The translations under genes were made by a program, and so were the position numbers. From the NCBI GenBank assembly GCA_019054805.1, contig JAHQIY010000006.1, forward strand, positions 1,116,001 through 1,180,000: a stretch of DNA of 64,000 nt, given 5' to 3'. Origin of the DNA: Brachionus manjavacas. Lineage: Eukaryota > Rotifera > Eurotatoria > Ploima > Brachionidae. How positions within the stretch are numbered: position 1 is the first letter of the stretch; each line of letters opens with the position of its first letter. The notes beneath the pieces were generated by a model. That model saw nothing but the letters and a program-made list of their open reading frames with translations. It did no database searches and was not told where the DNA came from. This document shows positions 23,031 to 34,217 of the stretch, piece after piece.

Positions 23031-23444
23031 AGAATTTTTAGTGCTCAGGATTGAATAATTAATAAGAAAAAATTTATTTTATGAAAAAGTTAATTGTCTT
23101 TAAATTTAAAGTATCAAAATGCAGAAACGATGTCGAGAATTTTTTACCGTTTTACCGTTCCGTTTTACCAACTAACAATTTAAAGAAAACTGATTAAAAA
23201 TGCGAAAAACCTCACAATTTTTTTGTCAACAGAGTTTCAAGTATATGGAATCGTTTCCCAAAAGACATATAAGAAAAACTAAATTTAATTAACTATTGCA
23301 CTGAGTCTTAATAGCTTATTTTTTTTTTAATATTGTTAAATTTAATTTCTAAATATTAAAAATCATATTTATCTTTTTTTCAAACAAGAGATTTTTGATG
23401 AATTTTGCAACCATCAAGCATTCAATTTTCAAATACAGAGTCAG
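23031..23444. other. AT-rich spacer
   Basis: Nothing recognised. Confidence 0.3.
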
Positions 23445-23521
23445 TAGTAGACTATAAAGATCAAAAAGATCGGATTGATTTATTCATTGATGGGATGTGT
23501 GAAGCATTAAAAATTAATTGA
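23445..23521 (+). pseudogene. MULE transposase C-terminal end, second copy
   Basis: Plus-strand frame DRIDLFIDGMCEALKIN then a stop, matching ERIELFIDGMCEALNL at the end of the minus-strand remnant 20437-21003. It is followed by TTTTCGAGATTTTTACCTTT and CGAGATTTTGACTTTTCG, the inverted counterpart of sequence at 20205-20270. Confidence 0.7.
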
Positions 23522-23861
23522 TAAGAATTTTTTATTCGAGAATAAACACTAATTAACTTTTCGAGATTTTTACCTTTCGAGATTTTGACTTTTCGAAATT
23601 ATGTCCGTTCGCCGCACTGTTATATGCAATAAAGTGAGCCAAATAACCCTTGGTGTATTAAGTGTTTTGTTTTTTGTTTTTATTTTTTTGGATTGATGTC
23701 AAATTTTAAAAAAAGTTCATAAAAAAAATATGATATAGTTTTTAAGGTAAATAAAAGCAAAATAAAAAAAAAGTTTTTATCAACTTAAAATATTTTGTAG
23801 CTTTCTAGTTCATTTGACTTGAAATGAATCTATGACATGAAATAAGAAAAAAATAAACAAA

Positions 23862-24882
23862 ATGGTTTAATTTTTTGTGTTTGAATTACAAAATGTATTC
23901 AATTTTGAAATTATTTTGAAAAAGTACGATGTTTAAAATTGTTTTTTCAGTCTCAAATAAAAAAATAATTAAGTTATATTGCAAGTATTTTCATTTTCGA
24001 AATTGAACTTGATACTGAAATAGAAAGAATTTGATTTTTATATGGAAAATATGAAAAAAATATTGTAAATTATTTTTTTTAATTTTAATTAATCTATTTA
24101 TTTATTTACCAAATTCAAATTCTAAAATTAGGTGAAAAATATTACTTTATCTGAAAAAATTGAATAATGCAATTTAATTGAATGCCTAATGTTCGAAGCT
24201 GATTTAAAAATAAACAATTGATGTAAATAATTTTTTTGTTTTTTTTTAATTTGAAAGAGCTCTTGAAATAGCATTTGCTTTGATCGGTTTAACCTGGTAT
24301 TACCATTTCAACAATCTCAAATACACAAATCCGCTCTCTACTTAAATCTTTGCCTTTAAACAAAAATTATAAAAATTAAAGATAACTAAAATTAATTTTT
24401 CACCCTTCAAGTGTTTGACTTCGGGGAACATATATGCATATGTTTTGAAAATTTTACCTACTCCACCCAACTTTTTTTTCTTTTTTTTTTCTATCTTATT
24501 TTTGAATAATATTACATTTAGCTTTTTACTAAATATATGAAAAAATTAAAAATAGGTAAATAAATTATAGATTATGTGAACTAAGAGTTCGTAAAACCTG
24601 AGAACAAGAATTTTTCCAGTAACAGGTGAACCATTATTCACCAAATCGGCTATATCCGAAAAACTTTATTTTTTTCTTTATAAATTTAGACTTATTGATA
24701 ATTGACGTTCATTTGATGAATTGCGGAAAACAGAGCGGAGATAGTTTTTAAACAAATATTATCTTAAGGATCATCATATCTCAAATTTATAAAAAAAACA
24801 AAGTTTCAAGCTTGCAATATTAACTTTAAATTATTTTTTTTTGAAACATTTTGTAATTCAAACACAAAAAATTAAACCAAAT
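23862..24882. repeat. Dispersed repeat family A, copy 2
   Basis: Inverted termini: TGGTTTAATTTTTTGTGTTT at left, and AAACACAAAAAATTAAACCA at right, so this copy is complete at about 1.02 kb. The interior has GTTCACC-type words from a decayed GGGTCTAGTCG MITE (24590-24660). No coding sequence. Confidence 0.75.
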
Positions 24883-25683
24883 TAAAATTAAAGTAAAGTT
24901 AATAAAATAAGATCAAATAAAAATAAACTAAGTAAGCTAAAATGTAAAAAAATTTAAAATGATATATATTGAAATAGGTAGGTTGTTACATGTGAAATAT
25001 GTTTATATGGTTGAAGATTAAGGAAAAAAGAGGAAAATAGGAAGGTAGCAAGTGTAACCATCCTTACTAATTAAACAACATCGACTTTAAACATAAAATT
25101 TAAAACTTTAGTTACTTTGTTTATCCTTTCAAAGTCATGTTTTTTTACTTTTCTTATTTTATTCAGTTTTAATCTTTAAAATAATCAAACTCTTATTTTA
25201 TTTTTTTTAATTTTTTTTTTTTTGATTTTTAAATTAACTCCCAAGCTCAGACGGGGGTTGATAGGAAGCAGATAGCTTCCAAACAGTCTGTCCAAAATCC
25301 CCTGACTTGTAAAAGTAAACTTCGCAACGATTTCAACAGCCAAAACGCGAGAGCTAGTTTCTATCTTGTTAAATCATATAACTAGCTTATAATTTATAAT
25401 TTTTTGTAGCAATTTACGTAATGTCTGCCATTTCTTACTTTATATTTTAAGAATAATTATTGTACAATTAGATTTAATTCTCAAATCAATAATTTTTAAT
25501 CAATAAAACGTTTGAAACTCAAGTGTATTTAATTAATTTTTCAAAAAATTGATCTGCTAGATACTTAATTTAACACCTAGATAAAACTAAATAAAAATCA
25601 TATTCAGATATTCGGAAAAACCAAAATTTTAATAATTAGCGTCATCACCTGATTCAAAAACCGTTGAAAATTTTTTCTTGGCA
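24883..25683. other. LINE 3' UTR remnant, then possible LINE 5' region
   Basis: 24890-25020 resembles 63890-64000 (GGTTGTTACATGTGA in both), which reads as the 3' UTR of a minus-strand LINE. 25230-25400 is GC-richer and may be 5' UTR of the LINE that starts at 25684. Confidence 0.45.
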
Positions 25684-28440
25684 ATGTCGCTCAACAAAAC
25701 AAACCAATCCCGACGGTGTATATTTAAAAAATCGGTCAAGCTAAACTTGAAGAGGCTAAATAAATCGATTAGCCATAAAGTCTTGTTTAGATCACTAGAT
25801 ATAGTCCTAAATCAGGTGGACAATGATGCGATCACAAGTATCTACAATTTCTCTTCAAACAAAGTTTGGATAATTGAGTTTAATGCTGCTTGTAATGTTG
25901 CCAAAATTTTCGATCGTGACATCAATATCAATGGAACCATTTTCAGACTTGAAGATGCAAATAAAGTCCCGGATCTCAGAAGGTATTGTACTTTTCGTTT
26001 TCACTTCTCTGATTTCGAGAATCATTGACTTGAAACCTTCTTTAATGCTGTTCGTATTGATGGACTTAATATTGAACACATTACTGAAGAAAAATATAAA
26101 GATTGACCGGAGAGGAAAAATGGTGTCAGAAGAGTGAGAATATCATTTCCAAAAGAAGTTGAGAAAATATTGGAAGCTTGTCAGGCCCCACAATAATGTA
26201 TGGTTTAAAGTGTCTTGTGTCAATTGTTGGACAAAAGCAGAAATGCTATTTTTGTGATGATGAAGGACACAACATAGCGAAATGTCTTGCAAAGAATCAG
26301 TATGAGAAAATTGTCATCAGAAAGGACACTTGAAAATAAAAAAATGTTCCATTGCCGAAAAGCTTAAATCGCTTGAAAGGAAAAAGATTGATTACAATTA
26401 TCTTTACATCGACCAAGAAGAAACGCAAGCAATAATTGAAGCTGACCAAAAAGATAATGATGAAAATGTAATGCCAAAAACACCTGTATATCAGCCAACA
26501 AATTTCAATGACGTAATATCCCAAATTAGCCCAAAAGACCTAAAACACCAGTTTTAGAAGAAGCTTTGGTAAGTCGTTTTAAAAGATTTTCTACCACTAT
26601 GCCAGTCACCTGTCAATGTACGCTTAAATGATCAGAATGAGACTGAAAATTTTTTCCAAACCAAAAATCAAACCAAGAGATTTCCCGAATCTGATCCAAA
26701 TGAAAAAGAGCTCACCGAAAATGAATCAAAGAAACCATTAGTTGTCTTAGAAAATGAAAACGAAAATACCTTCGAGTCTGAATCAAACAGTTAAACAACT
26801 ATATGTTCAATTCAAGTAGATCAATCATCTAATGAAATTTGTCAAACTGCCAGTCAAAACAGCATTGAAGAAAATTTAGAATGAACAAGAAGATAAATAA
26901 ATCAACTTTAAGAACAAAACTCTTTAATAAAACAAGTTAGTAATTACACACTGGAATTGTCTTCATTTACCTAGTAGGGTTCATCTCTTAGCCAATTTTT
27001 TAGCTCAAAAATGTCCCGACATTGTTTTGCTCAATGAACTAAAGATAGATTTAAGTGAGGCAAATATTTATCTTGATTTTCACAATTATCTATTAAAAAC
27101 AAAACCACGCAACAAGTATAGAGGAGGAGTAGCTATTTTAATTCAAGAAGGAATTGAATTTAAACAAGATTTTTCTTATGAGGAATTCAATTCCGAACTC
27201 CTTTGTATAAAAATGAACTTAGGAAAGAATAATGAATTTTTTATATTTAGTCTTTAAAATCCACCCAATGTGCTTCTGAAATTTGAGTTTTTTAAAACAC
27301 TTAATAAAAAATGTAGAAACTATATTTTAGATGGTGATCTTAACACCAGAACAAAGCAAATAGGCTGCAAAGGGGAAAATGAAAACGGCGCAATGTTGGA
27401 AAGAATAATCAATAAGTAAGACCTATCAGTAATCAATGATAAGTGTCCTACTTTCAATATTTTTAATAGGAATTTCTTTGAAATTCTTGATCTTTTTTTA
27501 GTTTCATCTTCATTAATTGACAAAATTGCCGACTTTTGTGTCCTAAATAGTCAAGACATGACTAGTGACCAATTCCCAATCGAAGCATCAATTACTATGG
27601 GCTATCAATTAAAAAATAAATCTATAGCTAAAAAACTAATTCTCATTTGAGTCGAAATCATGTATTTCACTGAAATTTCAAAAAATTAATTTATTACTGC
27701 AATGTTTAGTCATGCGAGTATTATTGGATAGTTTAAAAGATAGACTGTGCTATAAAAAAGAATAATGAATCTAATTGATTATTTGATAATCGATAAAAAC
27801 TAAGTAATTGATTCATCTTATTTTTTGTCTTAATTCCTATAAAATGATTCCCTCTTTTTTTGACAGTAATTTGGTTCTGTAGAGTTGATTAACATAATTT
27901 CGGATTATCAAAGTGTCATAAAAATCTCGATATGTAAGAAAGCTAACTGGCAATTCTTTAACGAGATTTTAAATTCTCAAATAGTAAATATCACTGAAAG
28001 TCCCCTCACTATTTATCAACTAAATGATAAAATTACGGAAAAAATTATTTCTACTTCACACAAAAGCATTCCTTATCGTTCTCAGAAAATCTACAAAACC
28101 AGTCTTCCCCCGAACATTGTTATTCTGATAAAAGAACGCAGAAAAGTAAGAAGAAACTTTCAAAAAACTCGCTGTCAAAATCTCAAGAAAAAATTTAATC
28201 AACTTACATTTGAGGCAAAGGCCTCTTTAAAAAAAATTCTGGAATCCAAATTGGTTTGATTTTATTGAGAAAATGGGAAAAAACCCACTGACAAGTAGAC
28301 CTTTTTGGAAAAAAATAAAATTTATAACTAAAAAAGGAACAAATTTGATTCCTAATTTGATTTTAAATGAAAAGGAATTTAAATAATAAAATTCGGTTTG
28401 ATTATAAAGCAAAAACTTTGTAAATGATTTTTTTAACATT
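25684..28440 (+). pseudogene. Jockey-like LINE: ORF1, endonuclease, start of ORF2
   Basis: ORF1 starts at ATG 25684 and breaks at 26028. It later shows a CCHC zinc knuckle, CYFCDDEGHNIAKC (about 26235-26295), typical of gag-like ORF1. The endonuclease domain of ORF2 follows: LVITHWNCLHLPS (about 26937), LLNELK, RGGVAILIQEGIEF, LDGDLNTRTK (about 27330) and SDQFPI (about 27565). These are the first four conserved blocks and the last one of the EEP fold, with stops at 27255 and 27416. 27885-28259 is the linker before the reverse transcriptase. The reverse-transcriptase domain itself is missing: the element is cut near 28440, where the MULE at 28457 lies. Confidence 0.82.
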
Positions 28441-28446
28441 TATATA

Positions 28447-28456
28447 TTTAGTTAAG
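28447..28456. repeat. Candidate target-site duplication, left
   Basis: TTTAGTTAAG, identical to 30155-30164 on the other side of the MULE. Confidence 0.6.
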
Positions 28457-28469
28457 GAGTATATTTTTT

Positions 28470-28500
28470 GTTAGGAGATAAATATTTTTTTTAGTGTATA
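28470..28500 (+). repeat. MULE inner inverted repeat, left arm
   Basis: 31 bases, GTTAGGAGATAAA...AGTGTATA, an exact reverse complement of 30111-30141. Confidence 0.9.
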
Positions 28501-28647
28501 ATTTAATTCATAAAAAGTAGATAAAAAAAAAATAAAAGTGTATAAACATTTTTTGCAGAATATATTTATTTTTTAAGAAGAGACAATTAATAAAAAAAAT
28601 TACAAAAATAAAATACAAAAAAAAAATACAAACAAAGTAATTAACAC

Positions 28648-29798
28648 TTATTTTCTTACTCTTTTTGACAATTGATCTAAAAGATCGAACGCTGTACTAA
28701 AAAGCCGCTGTTGAACACCGCCTTGAATCGACTTGAAATCGGTCTTAATTTGAACTTTTGAATCTTTGTCGACTCCTTTAAGGTTTTCATCAATTTTTCT
28801 CTCAACGTGAGCCCAACATACAATTCGTTTTTCGAGACGAAAGACTGATTTAAAACCGTTCGTTATTGCGCCTGCTGCATCTGCTAATAAAACACTTGGA
28901 TCCAAATCGTGTCCATAGAGTTCGAACGATAAGTTCTTACAAGTTCTAAACATATAAGCGAATTCTGACTCGGTTTCGTATCGTGACAATAAAACGCCGA
29001 ACGGATGAAATGTATTGTCACTGTCATTTGTCCCACACAATAACACCGGAAAATTCAACCACAGCAACTTATAAGTAGCGTCTGTTGCAATGTGTTTACA
29101 CTTAGTTGTAAAAGAAATTAAGCGTTTGGTGGTTAAAAAATTTTGAAAGTAAGCTCGTCAGGTGTAATCTTGAACTCCGAGACCGCAAAAACTTCGTCAA
29201 GATCGTCCGGGATCGCATTGTGTGAATCACACCAGTTTTTCAGCATCTCAACTGTCATCGTCGGTTCATCATGTTTTTTTACTCTTTGGATGAGATTTGT
29301 AATTTGAGTTTGTGAAATCTCTACAAAGCCTTCCGATAAATGAAGACGTAACCATCGCGAGATTTCTTTCGGTTTTTTGCCCTCTTTTTGGTACATTTCT
29401 ACGACTCGGTTTTTGCTTTTTTCCCAAAATTCTTTTGATGGTCCGTCGGTATGCAAGTGAAGACAATCTTCAATACAGACTTTAACGTCTTGACTTGTGC
29501 GAAGCTTAAGCGAAAACATTTTTTTGGAACACGACGAACATTTGTAAAATTGCTTTTCACCTTCTTTTGTGACTCTTTTTGCCTTTTTTGCCCATCTATT
29601 TCCGTCGATCTGACCACCTTCAAGTGATTCAACAAATTCGGCAAAGTTGGAATAATTTGCGTATTCGTCGTAGACTGTGTTTGAACCACGTTTCGATTGC
29701 ACTTGCTCTATCTCTTCAACATCATTATCAGTATTATCAAGTTGATTTTCTTGATTATTGACCGATAAAAGAACAGAAGTTGAAGAGGCTTCAGACAT
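28648..29798 (-). pseudogene. MULE transposase (one frameshift, short DDE region)
   Basis: ATG at 29798. After an acidic N-terminus comes a FLYWCH-like zinc-binding segment: GNRWAKKAKRV, FYKCSSCSKKMF, DCLHLHTD. The catalytic part reads CKHIATDATYKLLWLNFPVL then LCGTNDSDNTFHPFG and LLADAAGAITNGF, CWAHVERKID. The first catalytic Asp is in TDATYKL and the second in LLADAAGAI; the third acidic residue is not visible before the stop at 28648. The two halves are in different frames. One base missing from the T run near 29133-29140 (just after ELTFKIF) accounts for it. A transposase without a third catalytic residue would be inactive even with the frame intact. Confidence 0.85.
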
Positions 29799-30110
29799 TT
29801 TTTTTAATCAGATTTAAAGTTAAAATTTTATTTATTTCAAAGTTTAATTTTCAAGCAGTTTCAAGGAATTCATTTTTATATAAATTATGTAACAAGCTGA
29901 TTATTTACTCAATTAAGAAATTAATTTAATTGAAATTGATACATTTAAGTCAAATTGTCAAAAATCAAAAAATAAACACTTATATGATAAATATCTACTT
30001 CACAAATTAATTATCTACCTTTGAAAATAATTATCAATTTTAGTTTATATTTATCTCCTACAAAAATAATTTATCCACTTATTTTTTTATCTCCTTTTTA
30101 TTAATAAGAT

Positions 30111-30141
30111 TATACACTAAAAAAAATATTTATCTCCTAAC
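30111..30141 (-). repeat. MULE inner inverted repeat, right arm
   Basis: TATACACTAAAAAAAATATT then TATCTCCTAAC; exact complement of the left arm. Confidence 0.9.
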
Positions 30142-30154
30142 GAAAAACTAAGCC

Positions 30155-30164
30155 TTTAGTTAAG
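30155..30164. repeat. Candidate target-site duplication, right
   Basis: TTTAGTTAAG, identical to 28447-28456. Confidence 0.6.
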
Positions 30165-30850
30165 TACTGCTTTCCATGACATAATTTTTTCTAATTTTAC
30201 GTTGAGTGATTTTAAATGATATATTACTAATATTAAAAATGATAAAAAATATTATTTATTAATAACTAAGCATGTAAATAAATAAAGAAAAAACTAAATA
30301 TTGAAAAAATACCATCATAAATATTTTTTTTTTTCATTTAAAATAATTAGTGATATTTTTATGGCAACTTGAAGCTAATGATCATTATCAAATGATCAAA
30401 ACTAAATTTATTATAATCTTAATAAAAATGATCAAATTAGCTTTTTTCAATTATTTTAAAATTATATATTAGATTTTTACTATTTTAATTAAAAGAAACA
30501 AATTATTTTTTTTTCTAATTTATCTTTAATTGATTCTTCTTAAATCTTTAAACCTTAAAGAATAATTTTAAAATTTATATAATTATTAAGACGACTAAAA
30601 TAATTTGAATAAAATACCCAAAATTTTTTGTTATTTTCCCTAAATATTAAATAAATTCCCCAGTTATTAAATTTATACATAACAGAATTAATTAACACTA
30701 AATTAAATAGAAATCACTTATTTTTAACTAATTGAGACTTTTTCTTAATTAAGAGCACTTTTTATTTAAAAATGATTAGAAATAAATGAAAATTTTTTTA
30801 AAATTTTAGATATAAAAATCACCAATAAATTATTAAATAAACTTAATAAA
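30165..30850. other. Very AT-rich spacer
   Basis: No gene or recognised repeat. It should contain the 5' end of the hAT element, but terminal repeats were not identified. Confidence 0.35.
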
Positions 30851-32975
30851 ATGAGTAATTTGACTGACGAATCTCATATTTCTAGTCCAGTTGATTATGA
30901 GGAACAACCTTTGAAGGAACTAGAAATAATTAACTTTGCATACATTGAATTAACAAAAAAAAGTAAATTTTTAAACAAGCATTAAGAAATACTTTAACTT
31001 AATTTTTTAAAGCAGGTACTGATAATAAAGTAATTTCAAGAACAGCAAAGTGTAAACGCTGTAGAACCAACATTACCGATATAAAGTGTAATTCTTCGAA
31101 CTTTATACGACACTTGAAAAAGTGCGACAAAGAATGTTACGATCGGTTTAAAATGAGAAAGATGAAGAAAAATGCAATTTTTGACGAAGATAATAAAAAA
31201 ACCTTGACCGCAGAGATAATAAACGATTTTATTTTCAAATATTTAATTATTGGATGTGGTCTCTCTTATCGCTTGGTCGAATGTGAAGCTTTCCGAAATT
31301 TCATGTCACTTAAATGCAAAAAATGGAAGCCAACATCAAGGACATATCTATTAAATTTACAAAATAAAGCGATTTCACAAATGTCTACCAATTTAAAATT
31401 ATTATTATCAAAAATTCGGTTTGCTTCACTGACCACTGATGTCTGGACTGATCGGCGGCTACGGTCATTTCTTGGAATTACAATTCATTATTTAGACGAA
31501 AATTTCGAATTTAAAACATATGTTCTTCGTTGTAAATACATTTATTACACTACTGGAATAGCTATCAAAAGTGAGCTTGATAATATTATTGATGAATTCG
31601 CTATTCGTGATAAATTAGTGCGAATAGTTACTGATAATGGTTCAAATATGGTAAAAATGGGCAGGCTTATGAATCTTATTGGTGAAGATGAGTTCGACTT
31701 AATTGAACCGATTTATGAAGAAAGCGCAACTGACACTGAAGGCGAAATTACTAGCTCTGAAGACGAAACATATCTAACAGAGAATGTTTCAGAGAGCGAC
31801 ATTTTTCATAATTCGGGATTTATACATTTGAGATGCTTTGCACATAGCCTACAACTCGTTTTTAAAATAGCCTTGATAAAAATTAACAACATTAAGCGTA
31901 TAATCACAAAATTTACAAAAATATCAGCAAAATATAGGCAAAAAAAAGTTTTTGCATCTTATTTAATCGAAAAAAATTACAATTCTATTCCTAAGCCTAT
32001 CAAAGTACGCTGGAATAGTGAGATTAATTGCTTGAGGGCTATTTGCAAGATAAAATTAAACGACTTAAATGATGGCCTCAAAAATATCGATAGCCATGGA
32101 TTAATTTTAAGTCAAAATGAGCATTCAAGACTTGCAGACGTAATAAATATTTTAGAACCATTTGAATATGTCACCAATGAAATCCAAGGAGAACAATATT
32201 CGACTTTAAGCCTAGTAGTGCCAAGCTTATTCCAACTAATTCAACATTTAGATAATTTCATGCCGATAAATAACAGCATGAAATCATTTATTAATGAATT
32301 GAGAACTCAAATCAAGACGCGATTCGCTGGAATCTTAGATTTGTCAAACAAGAATAAAAATGAAAATTCATGGTATATATCCTCTTTTTTTGGATCCCTT
32401 ATTTAAATATGAATGGTTAGAAATTTCAGATTTAAATTCGGATGAAAAGCTGTTGTTTTCGAAACGCTTAGAAGAACAATTATACCAAGAATGGAAAAAT
32501 ATAGGCCCTTGGCAGGAAGAAGAAAATTCTATTAACAAGGAAAGAACCATTCCATGTAGCTCAAGTCAACTAACAAAAAACTCAAGACCACTGAGTACAG
32601 TAAGCACCGATTCTAAAGCTAGTCTCTTAAAATCGCCTACAAAACGACGAAAGTTTTTTAGTTTTTTAAATAAATCTAAAGTTAGCGAAGAAGTAAATGA
32701 TGATAAAGCTAAGTTCAAAAATGAATTGGAACAGTACAAAAAAATCTATTATGACGAAAATGACAGTTTATCGAATTTTTGGTAGAAAAACAAGTCAAAG
32801 TTTCCAGCACTAGCAACACTTGCACAAAAATACTTGTCAATACCAGCTTCATCAGGACCAGTTGAGCGGCTTTTTTTCTAAATCTGGTTATATCAACCGA
32901 CCTCATAGATCGAGATTGACAGCCAAAAACCTAGAAGCCACGACTTTATTAGTCAGTAACATGGATTTAATGTAA
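30851..32975 (+). pseudogene. hAT transposase gene, near complete, with one intron
   Basis: Exon 1 (30851-30962) is joined over a 53-nt intron (GTAAAT...GCAG, 30963-31015) to exon 2. A BED-type zinc finger follows (CKRCRTNITDIKC, then FIRHLKKC). The RNase-H-like core shows TTDVWTDRRL (first Asp), VTDNGSNM (second) and LRCFAHSLQLVFK. The C-terminus has KFPALATLAQKYLSIPAS then SGPVERLF and NRPHRSRLTAKNLEA, the hAT dimerisation block, ending NMDLM at 32975. Three defects: T7 runs at 32385-32391 and 32871-32877 are each one base too long for the frame, and TAG at 32783-32785 interrupts it. The T-run shifts could be assembly errors; the TAG needs a substitution. Confidence 0.88.
30963..31015 (+). 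other. Inferred intron in the hAT transposase gene
   Basis: GT at 30963 and CAG at 31013-31015, with stops inside. Splicing creates TKKSTDNKVI and opens the frame into the BED finger. Confidence 0.6.
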
Positions 32976-33059
32976 GAATGAATGGAAAAATACTTGAATG
33001 GTTAAATTAATTAATTACTTTTTTAAATAAAGACTTAAAGGAAAAAAAATTATTATTTA

Positions 33060-33165
33060 AGTGAAAATTCTTCTCAATATTTATAGGATAAAATAAATAA
33101 AAAAAAAAGGAAAAAAAATTTTATTTCAAAGTTAAAAAAAAAGAAAAAAATTTTTTTTTCTTTTT
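33060..33165. other. A/T homopolymer-rich flank
   Basis: Mostly A and T runs leading into the inverted repeat. Confidence 0.4.
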
Positions 33166-33169
33166 TTTT

Positions 33170-33720
33170 TTTAATTTTTAAATAAAATTTATTTGCTATT
33201 TTTTTTTTAATTTTTAAAAAAAAAATTTTTTTCTTTTTTTTTTTTTTATTTTAAATTAATTTTTTTTAATTAAAAAAAATATTTTTTTCAAAATAATAAA
33301 TATATTAAATTGACTTAAATTTTTATTTTTTTACCTATTTTTTGGCAGCTCGTTTATTTTAGAAAAAAAAAAAAACTCTTTGGTGGGACTTTCTTTTCTT
33401 TCTTTTTTTTTTTTTCAAAAGTCCCACCAAAGACTTTAAAATTTTTTTTTCAAAAAAAAGTCCAAGTCAATAGTATTTTATCAAAAAAAAAGTCCCACCA
33501 AAGACTTTTTTTTTTTTTTCTAAAATAAACGGGCTGCCAAAGAAAAGGTAAAAAAATAAAAATTTAAGTCAATTTAATATATTTATTATTTTAAAAAAAA
33601 TATTTTTTTAATTAAAAAAATTAATTTAAAATTAAAAAAAAAAAAATAAAAAAAAAATTTTATTTAAAAATAAAAAAAGAAAAAAAATTTTATTAAAAAA
33701 AAAAGAAAAAAAAGAGAAAA
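33170..33720. mobile_element. Large inverted repeat / foldback element
   Basis: Arms at about 33170-33400 and 33480-33720 are reverse complements. AATAAATATATTAAATTGAC (33295) matches the complement of 33568-33588; TTTTGGCAGCTCGTTTATTT pairs with the segment containing AAATAAACGGGCTGCCAAAG; GGTGGGACTTT pairs with AAGTCCCACC. A third AAGTCCCACCAAAGACTTT lies in the loop (33418). The outer arms are almost pure A and T. No coding sequence. Confidence 0.8.
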
Positions 33721-33899
33721 TAAATTTTATTTAAAAATAAAAAAAGAAAAAAAAAATTTTATTTAAAAATTTAAAAAGAAAAAAAATTTTATTTAAAAAT
33801 AAAAAAATAAAAAAAATAAATAGAAACTAGTTGTAGGTACTTGGTATTTATAGTCGTTGGTAATTTTGTCCGTTAGTACTTTTTGGTCTTTGGAAGTTG

Positions 33900-34030
33900 T
33901 TCCAACTATTTTGATTTTTTTTTTATCTAAAATTATCAACTTTAATTTTATTTTTATATTATTTTTTTTATTTTTTTTAAACTTATTCTGAAGGAGCTTT
34001 AGCTCGGTACAGAAAACAAATAAATTAATT
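33900..34030 (+). repeat. Solo LINE 3' UTR and hairpin tail
   Basis: TTATTCTGAAGGAGCTTTAG then CTCGGTACAGAAAACAAATA, identical in its core to the end of the LINE at 38437. It sits about 190 bp upstream of the receptor gene. Confidence 0.75.
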
Positions 34031-34217
34031 CTATTATCATTCAAATGTGAATTCGATTTGATCACTAAAAAATTTTAATTGACACTCAATCTGTTTACTA
34101 GAATATTGTTTTGAATAAAAAAGATATGTTTTTGGTTTGATAAAATATCAAAAATAAAATAGTCAGATTTATTCATATAGATTTTCTTTTTTGGTTTTTA
34201 AATTATTGAATGCAAAA

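Larger units (their letters stand above)
28457..30154 (-). mobile_element. MULE (Mutator-like) DNA transposon
   Basis: About 1.7 kb. A perfect 31-bp inverted repeat (28470-28500 and 30111-30141, starting GTTAGGAGATAAATATTTTT when read inward) is preceded by a poorly matching 13-bp outer segment. The whole is bracketed by a 10-bp direct repeat, the length usual for MULE target duplications. It holds one minus-strand transposase gene with a frameshift and a truncated catalytic domain. Confidence 0.75.

Noticed and set aside
27320..28439. Minus-strand open frames over the Jockey-like LINE
   Set aside because: Shadows; endonuclease motifs are on the plus strand.
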